Assembly (NCBI GenBank): GCA_035274425.1
Contig: DATEOC010000059.1
Location: 124,001 to 188,000, forward strand
DNA length: 64,000 bases
Origin: JADMIH01 sp035274425
Lineage (GTDB): Bacteria; Chloroflexota; Chloroflexia; QHBQ01; JADMIH01
Direction: 5' to 3'
The position numbers were made by a program, and so were the translations under genes. Below the pieces are notes generated by a model. It had not been told where the DNA came from. It searched no databases and saw only the letters and a list, made by a program, of their open reading frames with translations. Positions 57,611-64,000 of this stretch are shown in pieces. How positions within the stretch are numbered: the first letter of the stretch is position 1; each line of letters opens with the position of its first letter.

Positions 57611-59560
57611 CTATCTCCCCCTGACCGTCACCGTCCAGTTCGCCAACTCAGTCGTCTTGGGTGCTAGGGGGACTATCACGAGGATGTCGTTGCGGCTCGT
57701 CCTGCCGGCAGCGAGGGGTGAGAGGTCTATCGTGCCAGCGCCGTTGGCGTTCACGACCATCTGGCGCACGCTGTTGGGCCTGCCGTTCCCGCCCTTCTCG
57801 ACAAGCGCCACGTACCATCTCTGCGGGAGCCGGCTCCCTATCCTCACGAACCCTTCCGCTCTCCAACCACCGACCTGCGTCTCCGCGTTATCACCATACC
57901 CTATCTCAGGAACGCGAATATCATCCAGGGCGAAACCTGGGCGGTTATAACCCTCGTCGGTAACGTACTCGAACCTGACAAGCACCTTCCGCCCCACGTA
58001 TGCGTTTAGACTGACGGCTTCTTCCACCCACTGCGGACTTTGAACTTTGGACTTTGAACTTTGGACTGATTTTCCGGTCCAGGAGTTACCAAAGCTGCCG
58101 CCGTTAGGGTTCTCCACTGTGGTGTACTTGCCTTTGAGAGTTATCCAACTCTTGCCGCCATCGGTCGAAGCTTCAGCGTAAGCGTAGTCATAATTTGGCT
58201 CGATGTCATACCAGGCCCAGAAACGTAGGGTGGCAACCTTTACCCTGGTCAAGTCAAATTCGCGTGTCAGGGTTGCGTCTCCGGAGTCGCGGCGGTTGGA
58301 GTACCAGAAGTTCTGCCCGCTATGAGGGTCTGCCCCAATCACGCGCACGAGTGGGTTTCCCTTAAACGCAATCGTGCCTCCTCGTGGCAGTGCGCCGTTG
58401 AGTGATATGTAGTCTGCGGCATACTGGTGCACTGTACCGGCCCGGGTCGCCGGGTACTGCCTGATCGCCACGCCCGGCGTCACCCTCCCGCCCTCCGAGT
58501 AGTTGTATCGCCCGCCCGCGATGCCCGGGTCCTTGAGGACGTTTGCTATCGTCCAGTCTTTGAACGCCCCCTCGAACCCTGCGGGGTTGCCTGCCCGCTT
58601 CACCACCGCATCAATCGCACCCGCACCTATCCCCTCTTGCTTCAGGAGCGCGCTCATAAACCCCTCGCCCCCGTAGCGGTCCATCAGGTAGCGCAGGAAG
58701 AGATAAGACGCGCCGTAATGCGCGGAGCTATCCTCGACATCCGACCACGTATTGAGTTGCGTATCAGGCTCAAGTACGAAGCTGAAGTCGCTGCCGCCCG
58801 CGTCGTACCCATTCACGAAGGATGCGATTTCGGAGCTGCCCTCATCCAGCCAGACGTCGCGCTGGCGTTTCTGCCCCCACTCGATCATGTGCTGGAATTC
58901 GTGCGCCAGGGTCGCTTCGAAGTAGTTGTACTTCCCACCTGAACCCGCCTCCGGGAGCACCGACATATATATCATGTCGCGCTGGTTGCTGTAGGGGTTG
59001 ACGACACGCGGGTAGGTGTCGGAGTTGGAGAAATAACCTCCCACCCCCGATATGGGCGCGATAAGGACCGTGATGCGCGGGTCGTTGTCAATCCCCAGGC
59101 TCCCAGGTGGGGTCTCCGGCCCGAATATGCGCCGGTTGGTGGGATAGATACGCGCCTCGAAGCGATTCGCTGACGCCTCCAGGAAGCGTTGATTTACCGA
59201 AAAGCCATCCTTGACGTACCAGTAGGCGTGCGCTGTGACGAAGCGGACGGTGGCATCGATAGTGTAATATCCCTTGCCCGTGATGTTGGCGACGAAGAAA
59301 GAGTGCCGCGTTCCCGTTACATAATTGGGTGTCGCTGCGTTCACGACCATAGGGATGGAACCTGTGCCATGCAGCTTCAGCCTCTGCGTCAGCGCAACCA
59401 GGTCCCGCCCAGGCGCATCAATCGCTACGAGGGTCGCGGCGGTGCTTTGCTCAATCGGTGGGGCGAGAAGTAGTGGCCCAGTAGTCGCCCCCACTGGCGC
59501 AATCCACAATATTGCTGCAACAAGGGCGAGTATAACTCCAAGGAGTCGGCGGTGTGACAT
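57611..59560 (-). CDS. secreted HExxH metallopeptidase, immune-inhibitor-A-like C-terminus
   Basis: 649 residues from ATG at 59560; signal peptide 1-~25. LAHEFQHMIEWGQKRQ with a downstream WLDEGSSEIAS gives a gluzincin-like zinc site. Residues ~420-600 resemble the beta-sandwich of immune inhibitor A peptidases (WYSNRRDSGDATLTREFDL; YDIEPNYDYAYAEASTDGGKSWITL; GRKVLVRFEYVTDEGYNRPGFALDDI). In-frame CAAAGTT-type units (58034-58067) add SVQSSKSKVQSPQ. It should act as an extracellular protease. Leaderless transcription is likely. Confidence 0.82.
   Translation of the reverse strand: MSHRRLLGVILALVAAILWIAPVGATTGPLLLAPPIEQSTAATLVAIDAPGRDLVALTQRLKLHGTGSIPMVVNAATPNYVTGTRHSFFVANITGKGYYTIDATVRFVTAHAYWYVKDGFSVNQRFLEASANRFEARIYPTNRRIFGPETPPGSLGIDNDPRITVLIAPISGVGGYFSNSDTYPRVVNPYSNQRDMIYMSVLPEAGSGGKYNYFEATLAHEFQHMIEWGQKRQRDVWLDEGSSEIASFVNGYDAGGSDFSFVLEPDTQLNTWSDVEDSSAHYGASYLFLRYLMDRYGGEGFMSALLKQEGIGAGAIDAVVKRAGNPAGFEGAFKDWTIANVLKDPGIAGGRYNYSEGGRVTPGVAIRQYPATRAGTVHQYAADYISLNGALPRGGTIAFKGNPLVRVIGADPHSGQNFWYSNRRDSGDATLTREFDLTRVKVATLRFWAWYDIEPNYDYAYAEASTDGGKSWITLKGKYTTVENPNGGSFGNSWTGKSVQSSKSKVQSPQWVEEAVSLNAYVGRKVLVRFEYVTDEGYNRPGFALDDIRVPEIGYGDNAETQVGGWRAEGFVRIGSRLPQRWYVALVEKGGNGRPNSVRQMVVNANGAGTIDLSPLAAGRTSRNDILVIVPLAPKTTELANWTVTVRGR
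58034..58067 (-). repeat. CAAAGTT/CAAAGTC array inside the peptidase gene
   Basis: Nearly five 7-bp units in frame on the gene strand, encoding the SSKSKVQS segment between two strands of the C-terminal sandwich. Confidence 0.85.
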
Positions 59561-59566
59561 AATAAC

Positions 59567-59575
59567 ATTATAACA
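59567..59575 (-). promoter_or_regulatory. extended -10 promoter, leaderless
   Basis: On the minus strand TGTTATAAT: TATAAT (59572-59567) with the TG extension. Only six bases separate it from the ATG at 59560, and no ribosome binding site exists, so the mRNA probably begins at the start codon. Confidence 0.6.
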
Positions 59576-59586
59576 CTGTGCGGCGA

Positions 59587-59710
59587 CGATGGACGACGGA
59601 CGATGGACGACGGACGATGGACGACGGACAGCAGAAGGCAGAAGGCAGTAGTCCCAAGTAATCACGTTTCACGTTTCACGTTTCGCTCTATCGTCCGTCG
59701 TCTGTCCCCT
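59587..59710. repeat. island of GACGACG/GACGATG arrays and other heptamers
   Basis: Six or seven GACGATG/GACGACG units (59587-59628), CAGAAGG units (59632-59648), GTTTCAC units (59661-59686) and an inverted TCGTCCG pair (59692-59706) occur in sequence. Arms at both ends can pair. Confidence 0.9.
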
Positions 59711-59729
59711 ACCGACTACCGCCTTCCTA

Positions 59730-59738
59730 TGCTATAAT
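59730..59738 (+). promoter_or_regulatory. extended -10 promoter of the CvpA-like gene
   Basis: TGCTATAAT (59730-59738) is an extended -10 element about 50 bases before the ATG at 59787. Confidence 0.55.
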
Positions 59739-59786
59739 AGCCCCACGTCCCAATCCGAAATCTGAACTTTCAGAGGGGTTCTTATC

Positions 59787-60965
59787 ATGCTCCTTGATGA
59801 CATCTATGTAATGTGGATACCTATCCTTGTGGTCGCGCTCATGGGCGCGCTTGGTGCGTGGCGGGGGGTCTACCGCGAGATAGCGGTCTCTGCTTCGATA
59901 GTCCTATCGGCCCTCATCGTCGTGCAGTGGGCCACGCGGGACCGCTGGGCGAGCGACTTGAGCGCCACTTTCTCCGGCCTCGGCGCGGGCGAGTGGCAAT
60001 TCTTCCTGACCCTCGTGCTTATGGTCCTGATTGTCTCAGTCGTGGGCTATGGCCTGGGAGGGTTATTTGCACGCCGTTCATTGTCCTCTACGCCTAGAAC
60101 GCTGGGAGCCTTACTTGGCGTGGCGAATGGCGCTGCCCTCACCGGCTGGGTGTTGCGATCCGCGTATGAAGGACTCGTGAGCAGGCAGGAGACCAGCGCC
60201 GTCTACCAGAACCCCATCTCTTTGGGCCTCATGGTGTGGGCTGGATGGTTCCCTGTTGTGCTTGCCGTGATTGGAGCAATAGCCGCGCTGGTATTCAGCT
60301 TACGAGGGGACAGGGTAGCCTCAGTTCCCGACACTTCGCAGGTGCCCGCTGCTATCGTCACACCGACCCAGGCGCGGCCAGTTTATATACCGCAGGCCCC
60401 GCCACCACCATATTCGCCCTCGCCTCCCCCGTTGCGTACCGATCCCTACGCGACTCTCCCCACCGACGCACAATCGACGATGTTCATGCCTACCCGCGAG
60501 CAGGCGGCTAATACCCCTACCGCAGTCCATCCTGTGACCTCTCCATCCCCACCTCCCGCCACCCTGGCCCCACACCAGCCCCTGGGCGCAATCCAGTACC
60601 CTCCATTTCATCCTGGACCTCCAACAGCCACCAGTAAAGACAATAGTCCGGATGTCACGGAGCAACAGTCGTCAACCGACGATTTCCATGCCGCACTCCG
60701 CACTCCCCCCTCAGATACTCCCCACACGCCTCCATTCGGATACGACCTTGCTGCCCTTTGGGGGACGGAGGAGAGCGACTCGACGCTCGCCGGCGACTCC
60801 GATGCTTCAAGCTCTCCAGGACCTGCGTCGGAGCAAGCGTCACCCGAAATGAGCGTGGCTGGCGACGAAACGACGACCAGCCCTGGCGAGGTGCGATGCC
60901 GCAACTGTGGCAATCCGCTGCAAGAAGACGCGCTATTCTGCACCGAATGTGGGACGAGGGTCTGA
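59787..60965 (+). CDS. CvpA-like membrane protein with C-terminal zinc ribbon
   Basis: 392 residues. Residues 1-~175 have four membrane segments in a CvpA-type arrangement (ALGAWRGVYREIAVSASIVLSALIV). Residues ~180-365 are a Pro/Thr/Ser-rich disordered linker. Residues 369-392 are a zinc ribbon (CRNCGNPLQEDALFCTECG). It shares the membrane-plus-zinc-ribbon plan with the gene at 18289. CvpA relatives are linked to colicin V production and envelope stress; function here unknown. Confidence 0.75.
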   Translation: MLLDDIYVMWIPILVVALMGALGAWRGVYREIAVSASIVLSALIVVQWATRDRWASDLSATFSGLGAGEWQFFLTLVLMVLIVSVVGYGLGGLFARRSLSSTPRTLGALLGVANGAALTGWVLRSAYEGLVSRQETSAVYQNPISLGLMVWAGWFPVVLAVIGAIAALVFSLRGDRVASVPDTSQVPAAIVTPTQARPVYIPQAPPPPYSPSPPPLRTDPYATLPTDAQSTMFMPTREQAANTPTAVHPVTSPSPPPATLAPHQPLGAIQYPPFHPGPPTATSKDNSPDVTEQQSSTDDFHAALRTPPSDTPHTPPFGYDLAALWGTEESDSTLAGDSDASSSPGPASEQASPEMSVAGDETTTSPGEVRCRNCGNPLQEDALFCTECGTRV

Positions 60966-60974
60966 TGAGGAGAC

Positions 60975-61035
60975 CGCAAATTGCAGCCTGTAAATTACAT
61001 TCCGTAAATCTATAATCTGCAATTTACAATTACGA
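60975..61035. repeat. GTAAATT-type inverted heptamer-like array
   Basis: Short units (GCAAATTGCAG, TGTAAATTACA) mirrored by CTGCAATTTACAATTACG form an imperfect hairpin between the CvpA-like and AI-2E genes. TATAAT at 61011-61016 is inside it. Confidence 0.55.
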
Positions 61036-61052
61036 GGGGGAGGAGGCACAAG

Positions 61053-62519
61053 ATGCAACAGAACAATCGCTGGGTACAGACGCTCGTCGTTTTGCTGGTG
61101 ATAATCGCCTCCGCATGGCTGATCGGCCAGGTGTGGAACTTCCTGGGGGCATTCTCCAACATCTTTTACATCTTCTTCGTGGCGTGGCTCCTCGCTTTCA
61201 TACTGCGCCCCCTCGCCAAGTGGCTCGCCAACCGGGGGATGCCCTACAGTCTGGCTATCGGCGTGGTTTATCTTCTGCTGGGGTTGGTGCTGACGCTCGG
61301 CTTGTGGCTCTTGATCCCAGAGATCAGCAAGCAGGTCGAGAAGTTTGTAGGCAGCATGACAGAGGAAATCGCTGCCCTCACCAGTGACAACGAAGCAGCA
61401 CGGCTCAACAGCTTCTGGGGGATACCGAGGCTGCTGAACGATTGGTTCTCTCAGGACCAATTGAACCAGTTTTACGGGGAGTTGGCGAAGTTCGCCCAGC
61501 AAACGTCCCTTGACCTCGTCAGGGGCACGGCGGCCTTTGCACAAGGGTTGGCGGTTTTCTTCTTCCAGCTTATCCTGGTGCTTTTGCTCTCCTTCTACTT
61601 CATGAAGGATGGGGAGCGCATCTCCGCGGGCATTACTAATCTCTTGCCCCCACGCTGGCAAGACGAGATACGCCTGATCGCTTACAGCATCGAGCGCAGC
61701 TTCGGCGGCTTCATTCGCGGCCAGGTGGTATTTGCCCTGGTATACGCGATCTTGACGGCGATTGTAATGGTCATACCCCCATTCAGCCTGGGCAACTTTG
61801 CATTGGTGGCCTCGATAGCTGCCGGTATGTTCATGTTGATACCGTTGATCGGCAATCTGCTGGCGTTCATACCGCCGATGCTTGCCCTCCTCTTCACGCC
61901 TGACAAGGTATCGCTGTGGTGGATTTTCTTCCTGATACTCTTCATTATGCAGTCCATAATGATGAACGTGCTTGCTCCGCGTATCATGTCGAGCGCCATC
62001 GGCATCCACCCGATGTACGTGTGGGCGGCTATCCTGATTGGAGGTCAGGTGGCGGGCATCTGGGGTGCGCTCTTCGGCATCCCTATCGCGGGGGCTATGA
62101 ACCTGATAGGCCGCCCTGTGCTGCGGCGGCTACGCCACACGACCTCCCTATACAAGGAGGTCCCCGCGTCGGCTGTCCCCACCTCTGCGTATCTGACGGG
62201 GCCGCTCGCTGCGGCTATGGCAGAGGGGAGAATACCACCCGATTCGATACCGCCAGGTATTCTTGATGATACCGTTACACCTTCCGCGCCCGCCAATGAA
62301 CCGCCCTCTGTGCCTCCATCTCAGGTCGCTCGCTCGTTGACTTCCACAGGCGCTCTCGCTACTTCAATGCTTCCTACCCTCCCCGACGATGACGAAGATG
62401 AAGTCCTGGTGCGCCCTTCGCCTACCCTAACGGCGAAAGCGTGGCGGCTGGCCTTCGTGATGCTATCTCGTGCGCGCAAGGGCGCATGGGAGAAAGTGCA
62501 GTCCCGCCGCCAACCTTGA
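61053..62519 (+). CDS. AI-2E family transporter
   Basis: 488 residues with a strong GGGGGAGGAGG site upstream. Six to eight membrane segments with the family pattern (NIFYIFFVAWLLAFILRPLAKWL; FFFQLILVLLLSFYFMKDGERI; GQVVFALVYAILTAIVMVI; GGQVAGIWGALFGIPIAGA). Members export autoinducer-2 or ions; which one applies here is open. The last ~120 residues are a disordered, mostly acidic and Pro-rich tail. Followed by an array island. Confidence 0.88.
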   Translation: MQQNNRWVQTLVVLLVIIASAWLIGQVWNFLGAFSNIFYIFFVAWLLAFILRPLAKWLANRGMPYSLAIGVVYLLLGLVLTLGLWLLIPEISKQVEKFVGSMTEEIAALTSDNEAARLNSFWGIPRLLNDWFSQDQLNQFYGELAKFAQQTSLDLVRGTAAFAQGLAVFFFQLILVLLLSFYFMKDGERISAGITNLLPPRWQDEIRLIAYSIERSFGGFIRGQVVFALVYAILTAIVMVIPPFSLGNFALVASIAAGMFMLIPLIGNLLAFIPPMLALLFTPDKVSLWWIFFLILFIMQSIMMNVLAPRIMSSAIGIHPMYVWAAILIGGQVAGIWGALFGIPIAGAMNLIGRPVLRRLRHTTSLYKEVPASAVPTSAYLTGPLAAAMAEGRIPPDSIPPGILDDTVTPSAPANEPPSVPPSQVARSLTSTGALATSMLPTLPDDDEDEVLVRPSPTLTAKAWRLAFVMLSRARKGAWEKVQSRRQP

Positions 62520-62521
62520 TC

Positions 62522-62696
62522 AATTTTGGATTTTGGATTTTGGATTTTGGATTTGAGGGGTGAAGAGCAGGATTTGATACTTGACAGAGATAACGAATCG
62601 GGAGTCCCCCATCTACGGCCAACCCGAGATACTCCCGTATCTAAGAACCGCCCCCTCAATCCAAAATCCAAAATCCAAAATCCAAAATCCAAAATG
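62522..62696. repeat. inverted ATTTTGG/CCAAAAT arrays ending in a start codon
   Basis: The left arm (62522-62560) has four to five TTTTGGA units and GAGGGG; the right arm (62650-62696) has CCCCCTC and six CCAAAAT units. The last unit provides the ATG (62694-62696) of the final gene. Confidence 0.9.
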
Positions 62697-64000
62697 GGGT
62701 GGCGCACGCACCTGCTAGTCCTGGCTGGCTTCTCGCTCCTGACCTTCTTCATGACTCTACCTTTGCCCCTGGAGCTTGCCTCCAGGGTGCCGGGCGGGGG
62801 AGATGCATGGCAGCACATCTGGAACCTCTGGTGGGTCAAAGATGCGCTTCTGCACGGGCAGAACGTTTACCACACCAATCTTCTCTACTACCCCGACGGC
62901 GTAAACCTCTACTTCCACACACTGGTGCTTACCGCGGGCCTGATTGGCATCCCGTTACAACTGCTCGGCCTCAATCTTATCGCTACGTACAACCTCATAC
63001 TGCTGTCGAGCTTCGTGCTGGCCGGGTACGGTATGTTCTTGCTGTGCCATTACCTTACAGGCCACAAGTGGGCTGCCTTCGTGGGCGGCATCATTTTTGC
63101 ATTCGCGCCGTACCATTTCGCCCATGTCTACGGCCACATGAACCTCATCTCTATACAATGGATGCCGTTTTACGTGCTGCTTCTCCTCAAAGCCATAGAC
63201 GCTCCCGCTCGCAAGTTCAAAGTTCAAAGTTCAAAGTTCAAAGTCGAAGAGGCTGATGAAACGCATCTTGACACCGGCGAGACTCCAGAGAGCTCGCCTA
63301 AGCCCCGCAATTTTGGACCCTGGACTTTGGACTTTGGACTCGTCACGGCGGCTGGGGCTGGGGCGCTCCTTGCAGTGAACGCCTACACTGACTGGACGTA
63401 TGCGGCCTACCTCTTGATACTGACGGTAATGGTGCTCCTATGGCGGGTCCTCCGGCGCTCCGAGCGGGCGATGCTACGGGAAAAAGGGGTAGGTTGGAGG
63501 CAGGGTGGGCTGCGCCTCTTAGTGGGGTTTGGCGTTTTCTTCCTGCTTGTCTCGCCCATACTCTTCCCGATGCTGGCCGAGGCCCAGCTTGGCTACGCTC
63601 AGCAGGACGGACATGAGACGCTCGTCTATTCCTCAGACGTGGTGCTTGCTTTTACGCCGTCTGAGCTGCACCCATTGTGGGGCCAGGGGATCAAGGAGTA
63701 CGTGGGCAACCTGGGGCCATATCTGCCCGTGAAGAACCCTTCAGAGCGCACTCTATTCCTCGGCTACATGGTGCTCGCGCTCTCTATCTTCGCCTTCTGG
63801 AGGTTGCGAAAGGTCGGGCAGGTGCGCTTCTGGGCGGTCGCGGCACTCATTACGTGGATATTGAGCCTGGGGCCGCTTTTGCAGCTAAACGGTGAGACTG
63901 CCTTCACTGGCTTCAAAGTGTCGTACCCCCTGCCATATCTGCTCTTATTTGACCTCCCGTTTTTCAGCATCATGCGTAGCCCGTCGCGCCTTACGGTCCT
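62694..64000 (+). CDS. polytopic membrane glycosyltransferase-like protein, cut by right edge
   Basis: 435 codons are visible without stop. About eight membrane segments; the loop GGGDAWQHIWNLWWVKDALLHGQNVYHTNLLYYPDGVNL resembles the first extracytoplasmic loop of GT-C type glycosyltransferases. Residues ~175-185 (KFKVQSSKFKV) and ~205-215 (GPWTLDFGL) are heptamer-encoded and inverted to each other (63213-63246 and 63311-63341). The start codon lies in an array with no ribosome binding site. The C-terminal part is missing. Confidence 0.7.
   Translation, partial: MGWRTHLLVLAGFSLLTFFMTLPLPLELASRVPGGGDAWQHIWNLWWVKDALLHGQNVYHTNLLYYPDGVNLYFHTLVLTAGLIGIPLQLLGLNLIATYNLILLSSFVLAGYGMFLLCHYLTGHKWAAFVGGIIFAFAPYHFAHVYGHMNLISIQWMPFYVLLLLKAIDAPARKFKVQSSKFKVEEADETHLDTGETPESSPKPRNFGPWTLDFGLVTAAGAGALLAVNAYTDWTYAAYLLILTVMVLLWRVLRRSERAMLREKGVGWRQGGLRLLVGFGVFFLLVSPILFPMLAEAQLGYAQQDGHETLVYSSDVVLAFTPSELHPLWGQGIKEYVGNLGPYLPVKNPSERTLFLGYMVLALSIFAFWRLRKVGQVRFWAVAALITWILSLGPLLQLNGETAFTGFKVSYPLPYLLLFDLPFFSIMRSPSRLTV
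63213..63341. repeat. inverted CAAAGTT and TTTGGAC arrays inside the last gene
   Basis: Four to five CAAAGTT units (63213-63246) and about four TTTGGAC/TTGGACT units (63311-63341) are in frame and roughly inverted, bracketing about 65 bases. Confidence 0.85.

Noticed and set aside
60933..62009. A 358-codon minus-strand frame
   Set aside because: It is antisense to the AI-2E transporter and has the Gln/His/Glu-rich composition expected of a reversed membrane protein.
62699..63256. A 185-codon plus-strand frame at the right edge
   Set aside because: It is out of frame with the true membrane protein starting at 62694, which has the hydrophobic pattern and extends to the edge.

Overview
The window looks like a stretch of bacterial chromosome from a Chloroflexota-type organism. 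This is an inference, not a database match. It rests on secreted proteins with long Thr/Pro linkers, an acyl-carrier/fatty-acid gene set mixed with rpmF, nusB and an Asp23 gene, a fused E1 alpha/beta dehydrogenase, a lone CpaF ATPase, and dense 7-bp tandem repeats between genes. No rRNA gene, intact tRNA, transposase, prophage or CRISPR array was seen. GC is moderately high, and the usual promoters (TTGACA-17-TATAAT) and Shine-Dalgarno sites are readable. Both ends of the window cut a gene.

Layout. 0-5.6 kb: envelope and extracellular proteins on the minus strand (MBL-fold hydrolase, seven-repeat propeller-like protein, M14 carboxypeptidase with SLH-like repeats) and an Imm-5-like gene. 5.6-6.6 kb: an Abi_C-type defence gene, an HTH fragment and a tRNA-like relic. 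6.6-15.3 kb: a plus-strand housekeeping run (yceD-rpmF-fabH-fabD, a DUF433/DUF5615 toxin-antitoxin pair, thiamine-binding protein, accC, asp23-like, nusB, two acyl carrier proteins, tatC). 15.4-24.3 kb: NFACT/RqcH-like gene facing tatC, gmk, two unrecognised genes, a lipoprotein-phosphoesterase pair, fmdB-like gene and rlmB. 24.8-31.3 kb: fused E1, a toxin remnant with intact antitoxin, nucleotidyltransferase, MFS transporter and a membrane NHL protein. 31.3-34.9 kb: cbiM-cbiQ-cbiO metal importer divergent from a DtxR/MntR regulator. 35.1-38.8 kb: AAA ATPase, small protein and CpaF. 39.4-49.2 kb: EamA exporter, group II decarboxylase, PAS-GGDEF protein, cupredoxin-glycosidase, M1 peptidase, thpR. 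49.6-64 kb: a GT87-like membrane protein, surE, cysS, SNF2/SWIM helicase, secreted proteins, CvpA-like zinc-ribbon protein, AI-2E transporter and a cut polytopic membrane protein.

The most unusual signal is not a gene. More than twenty loci carry tandem arrays of different 7-bp units, such as GACGACG, CAAAGTT, TTGGACT, ATCCAAA, GTGATGC/GTGAAAC, GAGTAGC, AATTACG and GGGGTCA. Many arrays are paired as inverted arms bracketing an intergenic island. Several overlap gene ends and supply the stop codon: three proteins end in KRDA and two in ET from the same kind of array. Others run in frame through at least five proteins, adding low-complexity peptides with a 7-residue period. A second dispersed family is a hairpin with a nearly constant loop (AGACTTCTCTTAAG) and a variable but still paired stem. 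It occurs alone or in a three-hairpin composite.

Regulation visible in the sequence: a consensus promoter before yceD-rpmF; a palindrome over the -35 box of cbiM facing the DtxR-type regulator's own promoter; overlapping divergent promoters between cysS and the helicase; and two genes that appear to be leaderless.
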